From Schizochytrium sp. TIO01 (lineage: Eukaryota > Sar > Bigyra > Thraustochytrida > Thraustochytriidae): a DNA stretch of 64,000 nucleotides. A program made the position numbers and the translations under genes. The number at the start of each line of letters is the position of its first letter. The stretch's first letter is position 1. Below the pieces are notes generated by a model, which worked only from the letters and a program-made list of their open reading frames with translations, was not told where the DNA came from and did not search any database. The stretch lies in assembly GCA_004764695.1 (NCBI GenBank), contig SMSO01000031.1:9025761-9089760 (forward strand), written 5' to 3'. Shown in pieces: positions 45,824 through 55,326 of the stretch.

Positions 45824-47927
45824 CGTGATACTTCAATTGTTGCAAACTCTATTTCAGCAGCTACAGTTAAATGCTCTGCCAAGATGCCACAGAAAAAAGT
45901 CGGACAAAATATCTTCAAGCTTCGTTCAAGACGTCAAAGAAACTATAAATGCGTGATCTCAGCCCAAGATCCTCACCTCTTTGGAAATTCCCAAAGTGAT
46001 TTCAGAATTCGATCCCCAGATTGGAATCTTATTCAAAGATAGACCGCAGGAAAACCTAAGGAGATAGATAGATATCAGGTAAGAGAAAAGAGATAGAGAC
46101 AGCTATTTCTGCGCTGTCGTTTCGCAGAAGAGCACCACCACCGCAGCTACCGCAGGCCTCTCTGGCGTGGGTGCACGAGGTGTTTTCGACGAGGCGATTA
46201 AGATATGCCCTTAGGCGTACGGGAGCCAGGCAAGGCTGGTCGCGGCGTCCTGAGCAGTCGGAGATGCGCCGTCGAGAGACCAGGCTGGCGAATGGGCCCG
46301 AAAACCGCTTTGGGCAGAGCCACAGAGTACCGCTCCGGACAAGAACGCACTTCAGATCCTCCACAAGGGCCTCCTCCTGCGTCTGCTGCAGATGGAGCCA
46401 AGCACAAGCCTTCACACGCCCGCGCAACCGCCGCTCCGGAGCGAGTCTTGCGACTTTGACGCTCGCTCCCCTTCGCTGCGAAGCGGTCCAAAAGCTTCAG
46501 GATACCCCCGTTCCTTGGATCAATTGAGGAACGTTCTAAATAATATAGTATAAGTTTCAATATCAGAAGAACTCATGCAGAACAGGGGCCGAGGGGCATG
46601 ATAGACAGAAAGTTAGAACAAATTAGAACGTTTGGAACGTGCTGGCAAGAAGGACGTTGCGCGAAAGAACACCTGGAACGCACATGCGCTGCAGTGTGAA
46701 TGAATGAAGAAGGTCACTTTACGATCGCGAAATGAAGAATTCTCGAGTTCAAGCTTCTCAGGTATTTGCCGTCGGGGATGTAGTTTGTGTGTACGTAGCT
46801 AGCCGCGTCGTGGGATAGAGCTGTGAGCTGGAGAAAGTGAACGAGTTAATCTTCTGTGCTGTGAAATACTTTCATTCGGTCTTGTTCTTTTACTATGTGT
46901 AATTCGTTACCTACCTGGGAGTACTTGAAGGCAAGAAGTAGCAGGTGGTAGTATACTTTTCCTTACGGGGCCCATTACATTACACTCTCACTAGTACTCA
47001 GAGGTAGCAAGTTGGGTAAAAGCGCAAGCACTCGTTGATTACATGATATACACTACCTAAGGCTAGGTGCTAAACACGTGCACAAAGGCAGTAGAAACTT
47101 CCGTGGGACGTGATTTCCATACTCGGACACAACTCGAAGCGACGCAAGTGTTGCGAGCGCTATTCTCAACTTTCTTGCTGGTGGGTATGTGCACATATGG
47201 AGCCCCAATGACTTGGAGTGATACCATGCGATATTGCTGTCCATCTTTGTTTTGCGATGGTGCCGATGAAAGTAATCGTGTTCGTCTATTTTACTTAGAG
47301 ATCGAGGTGAGGGAATTCAGGCGCAGAGCCGGTGCCGACCGAGATAATATCGGATTGGCCCAAGCTTAAATAGTGCATACGTACGAGCGGGGAGGTGAGC
47401 AAGTTCTTTGTCAATACACTGGAAGCAGGAGCGAAGAAGTTGCGTGGAATGCTATCTAGGTATCCGGGATCATGAAGCTTTTGTCAAAAGTGAAGATGTA
47501 AGTGTCATTCATCATGGTTAGTTACCTAAATCCGAGTTCGCATTGTATTAATCTAGCTGGCTTGGCACATGAGGCTTGCAAACCAAATCTTGCAAACCAA
47601 ATCAGGATGTCAGACCAGACCAGATCGTAGCTACCGAGGTACTAGTACTTCTTTTTCTTTTTGCCACGAAACTTGCAGTATCTTTGACTTAGATCGTCCT
47701 AAAAAGACGGCGGAGAAGAAAGTACTACGACTACACACAAACAGTCTTGCACTCATAAATTGAGTAGGTCCGCCTATTTATGGAGTCAACAGGTTACTAT
47801 TCGATCGAGCCACTGCGTCCTTGCATTCTTCTTGTATAAGTACTCTTAGCAGAAAATCTAGGTAGACGTCCTGGCGAGACTCTCTTCTACTTGGACCAGT
47901 CCTGCAGCTTGTTTTGTTATACTTGTC
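45824..47927. other. Intergenic interval with a GC-rich island
   Basis: No convincing gene. 46100-46500 is GC- and CpG-rich, which leaves several frames open on both strands at once, a sign of composition rather than coding. A small ACCTA/TAGGT hairpin sits at 47055-47068. The left end probably holds the CNOT3 promoter. Confidence 0.55.
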
Positions 47928-48470
47928 TCACTCATTGTCCCCTGCAAAGAGGATCTTTCCTTCATCATCGTGGTGACCTGTCTCCACACTCTCTTGTAGG
48001 CGCCCGATCCAGTTCCATTCTACTCTTTCATGCGGAAAGGATTGGATTTGCTTTAGTTCCTGCCTGAGAACGTAGTACTTCATCATGGCGACCACGGTGG
48101 GGTTTGATCTTTCCGCAGCTATCTCCACAGATGCTTTGTACGCGCGTTCACCAAACCACGATCGATGCAGGCAGCTAGCATTGGCAAGGCCACGATAAAA
48201 GAACACCTTGACGAGCAAAGCCGCGAGGAAGGCGCCCGCAATACATCTCTCGGCTGACAGCGAGCGGCCTCCTCCCATTCCTCCCATGCCTCCTCCCATG
48301 GCCTTCTCATCAAGTCTGGACTGGCCAACTGTTAACTTCCAAAGGTTGGTTAACTTCTGCGAGTTCAGGTCAGGTTCTTCGCCGAGCCAAGTTTGCTCTT
48401 GCGCTTTTCCCTGAGATGAACGCGCTGCTGCATCTTCCTCCAAGCCAGCCCAGAGCCCCAACTTTTGCAT
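47928..48470 (-). CDS. Doubtful hypothetical protein with one membrane segment
   Basis: The family is not recognised. From the minus-strand ATG at 48470 the product is 180 aa, with a Gly/Met-rich stretch, one plausible membrane helix (CIAGAFLAALLVKVFFYRGL, about residues 76-95) and a helical charged C-terminal part with VAMMKYYVLRQELKQIQSF. The C-terminal half looks protein-like, but the gene lies beside a GC-rich region where chance frames are common, and no homologue can be named. It may also be an exon of a spliced gene. Confidence 0.35.
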   Translation of the reverse strand: MQKLGLWAGLEEDAAARSSQGKAQEQTWLGEEPDLNSQKLTNLWKLTVGQSRLDEKAMGGGMGGMGGGRSLSAERCIAGAFLAALLVKVFFYRGLANASCLHRSWFGERAYKASVEIAAERSNPTVVAMMKYYVLRQELKQIQSFPHERVEWNWIGRLQESVETGHHDDEGKILFAGDNE

Positions 48471-48675
48471 CTGCTGCCGCCCTCCTTCTCCTCCTCCATC
48501 TCAGGTATCTCTCTCTCTCCCTTCGTCATCCTCCCACCCTACGCCCCAAACGAGAGCGGCACCCGAGGGTTGGAACTCCCAAGTGCACATCGATCTCAAG
48601 CTCGCAGCCGCCAACTGCCGGCGCTGCAGTCGAGCCTTCGCTTCCTTCGCTGGCGCCGCGGCGTGTACTTGGCCT

Positions 48676-48712
48676 CAGGCCAGGCAGGCAGGCAGGCAGC
48701 CAGGCAGCCAGG
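48676..48712. repeat. (CAGG)n microsatellite
   Basis: Imperfect CAGG/CAGC units in a GC-rich interval. Confidence 0.8.
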
Positions 48713-50023
48713 CTCCTCGCCGCAGTGCATGCATGCATCCACCAGTGCCAGAGCCTCCAAGCCCACGCAGGCAGCTCGACTTGACGCACCAACTCCGAAC
48801 CAGCCCGCGTCGAGGTTGGCGCAGGGTGCTGCTTTCCAAGCAAAGGGTGTGCGCCGAGCTGGCATAGGCGCCTGCCTACCTGGGCAGTAGGCAAGCCACA
48901 CACCAACAACCAGGAGAGCGAGGAGCAGCGTGGTCTCCGAGCAGATTCCGCATCCCGCCAAACCCGATACTGCGCCCAGGTCCAAGGGCTGGCGCGCCTT
49001 CAAGCACACGCGAGCCCGGGTTCCGCCAGGCTTGTCCTTCCCGTCCTCCTGCGCGTCTGCCGACGCCCACCCCCGCGATCCTCGAGGTCGCAGACCTCGC
49101 TCAGCGGGCAGAAGCAGGTACCCACAAAGGTCTTGTCCAGGCCTGACATAATACCAGCACCGGTGTCATAAAACGTGTATAAATACGCGTTTCCTACCTT
49201 ACCAGACACCGCGTGCGCCGCCTCGGGCCCCTAGCGGGCGGCTAGGCGAAACGCCACGAGGGCTTTTCCCTGCGTCCGGGCCCGGCCAACCGATTTGTAG
49301 CCGCCAGGCTCTCAGAGGGGACCGCACTCCTCGCCAAGTCGCAGCGAGAGGGCCCTTCTCCTCAGGCCCCGGCGGCTTCTGCGTTCTGCGGCGCGCTTGC
49401 TTTCTTTCCCCGGCTCGAGCGGACGAAGGAAGCTTAGGTCTGTCTGTCTGCCTGTCTGCGGCAGCCTCCTGGCAGAGAACAGGGCGGCGGCGGCGGAGAG
49501 AACGGAACGCAGAGAACGAGGCCGAGCGCACCGCCCGTAAGGGACCCGGAGAGAGGGAGGGTGGGCGAACCCAGGGAGTACACCGGGTCGCGTAACCGAG
49601 GGACACGGCGCCCTCTGGCTCAAGCTCAGGTAGTGGTGCAGATAGGCGAAAGGGTAGGAGGTGTTCCAAGAGGGTGTTCTTTTCGATTCCTGAGTCGGCG
49701 AGTGTGTTTTGAAATTGGAGGAAGAAGAAAGAAAGCTCAAATTCAATCCGAATTTGAAAAATTCGAAGTCTGCGACATTGATTCATTCCCACATCGTCGA
49801 TCGATCGGCTGGGCTGGAGGCGCGGCTGGGGTGCGGCGAGGCGGTCGGTGCACAGGCAGGACGCACTGGCTGGAAGGCAGCGCGGGGGAGGCGGAGAAGC
49901 CCGAGCGCGAGTTCCTCTCTTTGGATTCGTTTCCTTCAATTTCTTTCCATCATCATCGTCACCAATTTCCTCCGTCTGATTCCTTTCCTTCTCTCAGCTC
50001 TGTTTCCTTTGGCTTCCGTCTGT

Positions 50024-50072
50024 TCATTCATTCGTTCGTTCGTTCGTTCGTTCGTTCGTTCATTCACTCACT
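50024..50072. repeat. (TTCA)/(TTCG)n microsatellite
   Basis: Eight TTCG units flanked by TTCA units. Confidence 0.9.
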
Positions 50073-50501
50073 CCGAGTCATCTTCGCTCAGTCAGTCCAC
50101 TCGCTCCACGCCACCGCTTTCCTGGGCGGCTCTGCCTGCACCAGACGCCCTCAGGCCGCCTGCGAAGCTGGAGAAGAGAAGCGCTGCGCTGCGCTGCCAT
50201 CGATCGTTGTCGTGGATTGAGACCGTCGTCGATCTTATTGATTAGGTCGATCGATCGATCAAAGACGGTGTTCTTCGACAGAGGGAAGGAACAAGCGAGC
50301 TTGCTTACTACAGGCGCAGGGAACTTGCAAGTGAAGAATCGGAATTCTCTATTGAAGGCCGTCTTCGTACTGTAGAGCAAACTGAGCAGCTGATAGTGGA
50401 AGCTGGATTGCTCTATTGATATTGACTGGGGGGCGCTTGCAGTCGATAGCAGTTGCTATTTATTTCGTTTGCAACTTTCAAGTTCTCCTCCTTCTCGTTG
50501 G

Positions 50502-50572
50502 TTGTTTGTTTGTTTGTTTGTTTGTTTGTTTGTTTGTTTGTTTGTTTGTTTGTTTGTTTGTTTTGTTTGTTT
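50502..50572. repeat. (TTTG)n microsatellite, longest in the window
   Basis: About 16 TTTG units with little interruption. Confidence 0.9.
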
Positions 50573-50894
50573 CTCTTCTTTTCTCTCATTCATTGCTGAG
50601 GACTCGGAAAGTGGTGTTGGTTAAAACAAAAAATAACACTATTCTGATTTTGAGGATTGTAAGAAGGAAGGAGAGGGAGAAGAAGAGAGGGTGAAATAAC
50701 TCAGTTCGCCTGCGAGCTAACCTCGATCTCGCACCACTTCCTGCTCCCGTGCGGCGCCGTTCTCTGCGCCTCGCTCGCGCAGACGCCCCGCGGCGGGCTG
50801 CCAGCGGCAGGCGCGAGACCTGCGCTGGCCGAGGAGTACGCCGTACTCCCCTCAGCGGCAGTCAGGCAGGCCAGCCAGCGAGTCTTTGACTCTC

Positions 50895-50895
50895 A

Positions 50896-50939
<44 letters not shown>
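50895..50939. repeat. (TC)n(TA)n dinucleotide tract
   Basis: About twelve TC units pass directly into about ten TA units, some 415 bases upstream of the 14-3-3 start codon. Such tracts can adopt non-B structures and sometimes occur in promoters. Confidence 0.9.
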
Positions 50940-51354
50940 TGACTACATAGACGCCTTCTGCATAGCGCGTAGTGGTTGCCAGTTGAATTCATCGGACACC
51001 GACCGCAGTTTGGCGATTGGAGACGCAAAAAAATCAACTTCCTCAGGGACTCGCAGGAGAACTTTTTACGCTGCAGGAGGAATTGACAGATCTTGAGTGG
51101 GAAGAGACAGCACTTTGCTATATTATCGAAGAAAAGGCTGATTCTTGCGTGAAGACTCGGAATTCGACCCTGATTTAAGAGCCTCTCTTGCATTTGCATG
51201 GGCTTGATTTCTCATATACCTGCTTTGAGACCCAATTTATTCTTAAGAACCTCGGTGACGCCTTGGAATCTCTTTGTTGGACTTGAGACAACCCTGAATT
51301 TGCTGTTGAAGGAGTGAGACACACAAGGTGCTAAAATTTTGGGGAAACGGCGCC

Positions 51355-52761
51355 ATGGACGACGAATCAGGCTTTTTTGGAGGGATGGACATGGACCATA
51401 GCGGTCACGGAGTCCTTGGAGGCGATGCCATAGTAAGGGATACTGACATTGCCTCAGCCTCAGGAGCCTTTGAGATGGATGAAGACCCCACATGCGTACC
51501 GGAAAGTATTCCCTACGGTGCGTACAAAGGCACAGGACCTGCGACTTCCATGTCATATCTATCTACTGCACGAAGTTGCGGGATCTTCACTCCAGATGAA
51601 GACGGTGCAGTTCCAGACCTTGTTGCACAATCACGTTTGCATGAGGATATCCCAACTAATGGTGGTTTACTTGCTAGCAGCAGCAGCAGCCTTGCAAGCT
51701 CACACACCACTTCCCTACCCGTCCCACCAGGAGGATTTGTAACGCCTGTTAGCACTCGTGAGCTCGCTTTTACTGAAGATACTGTGGATGATATCCTTGG
51801 TATGGACGATCGTGGACTAGAATCCGCTGTGACAACAAGTCTCGTGCCAAATCTTGACTCGGCCAGTGTGAGTGAGCTCCGCATTCTCGCACAAGTAACG
51901 GAAAAGGCCGAACTCTATGAAGATATGCGTGTGGTGGTGCGACGCATGGTTCAAGTTTCCGGCAGCCTCGGTGAAGAGGAACGCCACTTGCTTGCCACTG
52001 CATACAAGAACGTTATTGGAGTCCGGAGGGCCACATGGCGTGCGCTCTGGGAAAAAAGCCAACAGGAGAAACGCCAAGAGGAAGCTGAGCGCGCCTTGGC
52101 AACTGCAGCTGAGGCTCGCGCACAGCGGGAGCTAAAGGATGACCCAGATGATCCCTATGGAGATCTTGACAAAATCGAGGTCCCTCCTTTTGTATCTGAG
52201 AGTCTAAACAGTCTTAATGGTATTGACATTGAAGACGCAGGCTCGGCGTGCCCTTTAGAGGATCATGGGGACCGCACTTCGCCATTAGCCATGGCATCTG
52301 CAATTGTTCGTGAAGAGCTGGAAGAAATCTGCCTTGAAATGATCGATATGGTACATGATTCTCTCTTGCCACGTGCCGAAAAGGATCATGCCGGCGCTGA
52401 TGTCATCATTTTTTACCAAAAGCTTATCGCAGACTATTACCGATACTTGGCAGAACATATGCGCGAGCGGGACCGTAAGGATTATGTCGCGAGCGCTGAC
52501 CACTATTATTCGGAGGCTCTTGATCTTGCCGATAAACACTTGCCGCCAGCCCATCCGCTCCTCCTTGGGCTAGTACTTAATGTGTCTGTCTTTTATTTTG
52601 AAGTGCTCAATACACCAGACAAGGCGTGCCAGCTTGCCAAGGAGAAGCACGATGCTGCGGCGCGGTATTTAGAGTCTACTCCGGATGCTGATAGAGATGC
52701 GTCGGTATTACTTGATCTTTTACGTGAGAATCTGACCGTTTGGACATTGTCCGAAACATAG
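51355..52761 (+). CDS. 14-3-3 family protein with long N-terminal extension and internal insertion
   Basis: A 468-aa phosphopeptide-binding protein; ordinary 14-3-3 proteins are about 245-260 aa. The ATG at 51355 has an ideal context (GCCATGG). The 14-3-3 fold occupies about residues 176-467. The groove residues of the family are conserved: YKNVIGVRR carries Lys218 and Arg225 (Lys49 and Arg56 of 14-3-3 zeta), DYYRYLAE carries Arg363 and Tyr364 (Arg127 and Tyr128), and LGLVLNVSVF carries Asn409 (Asn173). It ends with LLRENLTVWTLSE, as usual. Unusual are a 175-residue disordered acidic and Ser-rich N-terminal extension, and about 75 residues inserted between helices C and D (236-313). Binding to phosphorylated clients is expected; dimerisation cannot be judged. 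Confidence 0.95.
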   Translation: MDDESGFFGGMDMDHSGHGVLGGDAIVRDTDIASASGAFEMDEDPTCVPESIPYGAYKGTGPATSMSYLSTARSCGIFTPDEDGAVPDLVAQSRLHEDIPTNGGLLASSSSSLASSHTTSLPVPPGGFVTPVSTRELAFTEDTVDDILGMDDRGLESAVTTSLVPNLDSASVSELRILAQVTEKAELYEDMRVVVRRMVQVSGSLGEEERHLLATAYKNVIGVRRATWRALWEKSQQEKRQEEAERALATAAEARAQRELKDDPDDPYGDLDKIEVPPFVSESLNSLNGIDIEDAGSACPLEDHGDRTSPLAMASAIVREELEEICLEMIDMVHDSLLPRAEKDHAGADVIIFYQKLIADYYRYLAEHMRERDRKDYVASADHYYSEALDLADKHLPPAHPLLLGLVLNVSVFYFEVLNTPDKACQLAKEKHDAAARYLESTPDADRDASVLLDLLRENLTVWTLSET

Positions 52762-53238
52762 TATTCTCGCACATCGCTCCACAAGATTTTGCTACACTCT
52801 CTGCCTCCATTCTTCGTTTCTGAGTTTTCAACCCCATTCGTATTTCTTTTTATAGCCGTCACCAACCTCTCTAATTCTTCGCTGCTACTTTTTATATACT
52901 TATATAATAAAAACTTCAAAGCTTCTGTAGTCTGCTGTTTTCAGAAAGAACATTAGAGGCAAAGCAACTATTTATTGCTTCTGTGATAGCGAGTTCTGAA
53001 AAGATTCAAGCACTCCTGGAAATAATAGGTCTGTGTTGGATATCAGAATCACTGTTTCTTTTTTCTTTCTTTTTTGTTAAAGGTAGTATTTTTTAAGCTG
53101 ACTTAGGTGCTTTCAAGTTAAACTCAACAACATATATTTCGAAAGAATAAAATGAATTTAAGATTAAAGTGATATACAATAGAACTACAAATTCAATCTA
53201 GGGTCGAGGATAACTTTGTTAACTCTACTCACCTATGC
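52762..53238. other. Intergenic gap between convergent genes
   Basis: 477 AT-rich bases holding the 3' ends of the 14-3-3 and lipase genes. No other feature is visible. Confidence 0.6.
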
Positions 53239-55326
53239 TCATGTGTCTCCCCCCCTTGCGGCCTCTGATGGGCCATGTTTTGCTTGCACGGTATAAGTCG
53301 GACTTTCGTCCACATCCATTTCGGAGTTTGAAGCTTCTTGTACAGCGGCCACAGAATTGTCTGCACTTACAGGGATCTTCCCGAGATTTATTTTCTCAGG
53401 CACTTGCTCGTCATTCTCAGTTGGATCGGAGCCATCGCAAGTTGCAACTGCATATGTTTTGCAAGCAACAGACTCTTTACCATTCGGAGACGGAGGAGCG
53501 CCCATAGCTCGAAGACGCATCTCACGAAGAGTCCGTACATACTCGTTAGGAAGATGAATAGCAAACATGCTCTCGGTGAGCTCGATGGCATCAAGAATGT
53601 TTACAGGGTCGATTTCTACAAGGGGTTCCTTTCCAAACTCGTCAGAGTCGAGCATATATACTCTGCCAGCACTGTAAAGTTTGTCTTCTGGCTTGGACCG
53701 TTCAAGGCTTGCATAGATTTGCGACTTTTCTTCTTTAGAGACTGAACTTGCCGGTGCCATAGCAATCATGGCGCGTTGAAGGTCCTGAAAGCTTCTCAAA
53801 CTTAGGCGAGACACAATATCATCACCAACGATAATTGAAGTTATATGCTTCCGCGTGAACGGAGCTTGGGCAATTTCATGACTGACACTACATGGAGAGC
53901 CATAAGCAAATGCACGGATGTTTCGATCTCGAAAAATAGGCATGCGGGCCCAGAGAAGAGTTAGCAGTGTAGCAACACCTGCACCAAGGCTATGGCCTGT
54001 GACAACAAGCTCATAACCTGGATTACTTCGCAAGAGCTCCACCACTGGCTCATGCAGATCATTTGCCAGACGCTGCGCAGATCTCATAAATCCTTGGTGC
54101 GCACGGCCTTCAATGACCTTTTCATTGTCGTACATAGACACGAGCTCTTCTTGCTCACACACGAGGTCAACAAGAACGTCATGGGGGCGCATGGTTCCGC
54201 GTATACTAATGATCACCTTGCGCGAAATGTGGCTAACGGCAACAAAGTGGCCAGGACGATACATTTCACTACCTTGGTGTAGAATGATGATATCATCTTC
54301 CGGAATACCGGTTACACCTCGAATAGCCGCTTTGTCTCCCTTCATAGACCAGCGGCTAGTACCTGGTCCTGCAATCCCGAGAAAGTGCAATGCATGGTGA
54401 CCATAAGCAGCCGCGGCAAACTGCGAATAGCGAAACCATTCATCTACAACCTCAAGATCAGGCACCTGGGTAGCGCTCTTGCTTTCTGGCGAATCGCGCC
54501 ACTTCTCGAGGCGCTCCATGCGGCGTTCACGTTGCACCTCTGAAAGGGCACGTGCACCAGCCATAAGCTTGAAGGGGTTCTTCACCGTGAGTTCTCCTGA
54601 TAGCTGACCAAGCAGTGTTGCAAGACCGAGAAGAGCATCTTTGGTATGGAAGGAGTCATCGACGCCACGGAGGCCATTGACATATTCACGTAAGGACTTA
54701 ACGGTTTGGCCACGCTCTGCACCGGAGAGCTCGAGTGCCCCGTCAGAAGCACCAAGCGAGGCTCTCGTGATATCGTTGGAGAAGTCAAGACTTGCACGGG
54801 TTATACCGTGGGCGAAATCAAGAACGCTCGTCAAGGCATTTTGAGGGCCTTCAGTAGCAGGTACGCCCAACCATCTGGCAGCCTCAAACGGAGCACTAGC
54901 TGCAGTTTTACCAAACCAAAATCCCAGATCCGTGCCTGATCGTGCAAAGTTAAAACCAGTATCTACGGCAGGCACTGCAGCACTAAGACCATCGCGAAGG
55001 TATCCCAAGCCTGTTTTGTAGTCCTCGGTAGTCCATGCAGCATTTGCGTCTTCATTGGGGTCCTCTGTATCTCCCTTATCGTTCATCTTGGCTTCGGCGC
55101 CACTCTCAGTAGCATCAAGACCAGTTTTGCCATCAGATTCATCCTCCACAGAGGAACCCACCACAAGTGCTTCAGGGGCTGTTTGTGAAGTGTCTAATCC
55201 AGATGCATCCGCACGATCAGAAGTATAATCTGCACGACGATCTTGGGTTTGCGCAGAATGGGTATCAGATGAGCTCGAAGGTAAACTGTCGGGCATGCTG
55301 TTTAAGCTTTCAAGATCACGGCCCAT
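53239..55326 (-). CDS. Class 3 lipase, diacylglycerol-lipase-like
   Basis: A 695-aa product from the ATG at 55326. The alpha/beta-hydrolase class 3 lipase domain contains the nucleophile elbow VVTGHSLGAGVATLL (Ser446), a likely catalytic Asp in VGDDIVSRLS (502 or 503) and a C-terminal candidate His in FAIHLPNEYV (591). The oxyanion strand IISIRGTMRPHDVLVDLV and AYGSPC are also typical. The layout resembles DAGL-type lipases, which hydrolyse diacylglycerol to monoacylglycerol and a fatty acid. An acidic linker precedes the domain. The frame stays open for 96 codons upstream of the ATG, to a stop at 55615, and includes a hydrophobic stretch (RRVAGIAVVVAAFSVVRAF) after a basic region that would make a good signal anchor. 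A spliced 5' exon or a non-AUG start is therefore likely, giving a membrane-anchored enzyme. Confidence 0.9.
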   Translation of the reverse strand: MGRDLESLNSMPDSLPSSSSDTHSAQTQDRRADYTSDRADASGLDTSQTAPEALVVGSSVEDESDGKTGLDATESGAEAKMNDKGDTEDPNEDANAAWTTEDYKTGLGYLRDGLSAAVPAVDTGFNFARSGTDLGFWFGKTAASAPFEAARWLGVPATEGPQNALTSVLDFAHGITRASLDFSNDITRASLGASDGALELSGAERGQTVKSLREYVNGLRGVDDSFHTKDALLGLATLLGQLSGELTVKNPFKLMAGARALSEVQRERRMERLEKWRDSPESKSATQVPDLEVVDEWFRYSQFAAAAYGHHALHFLGIAGPGTSRWSMKGDKAAIRGVTGIPEDDIIILHQGSEMYRPGHFVAVSHISRKVIISIRGTMRPHDVLVDLVCEQEELVSMYDNEKVIEGRAHQGFMRSAQRLANDLHEPVVELLRSNPGYELVVTGHSLGAGVATLLTLLWARMPIFRDRNIRAFAYGSPCSVSHEIAQAPFTRKHITSIIVGDDIVSRLSLRSFQDLQRAMIAMAPASSVSKEEKSQIYASLERSKPEDKLYSAGRVYMLDSDEFGKEPLVEIDPVNILDAIELTESMFAIHLPNEYVRTLREMRLRAMGAPPSPNGKESVACKTYAVATCDGSDPTENDEQVPEKINLGKIPVSADNSVAAVQEASNSEMDVDESPTYTVQAKHGPSEAARGGDT

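Larger units (their letters stand above)
48471..51354. other. GC-rich and microsatellite-rich interval upstream of the 14-3-3 gene
   Basis: 48400-49650 is GC-rich with many overlapping long frames on both strands, which is best explained by composition. A TATAAATA box lies at 49178-49185 with no gene clearly downstream. Repeats include a CAGG run (48676-48712), a TTCG run (50024-50072), a TTTG run (50502-50572) and a TC/TA tract (50895-50939). A second GC-rich island is at 50700-50880. The last 400 bases probably form the 14-3-3 5' UTR. Confidence 0.5.

Noticed and set aside
48416-49939. Several frames of 120-250 codons on both strands
   Set aside because: They overlap one another in a GC-rich region where stop codons are rare, and none has a recognisable motif.
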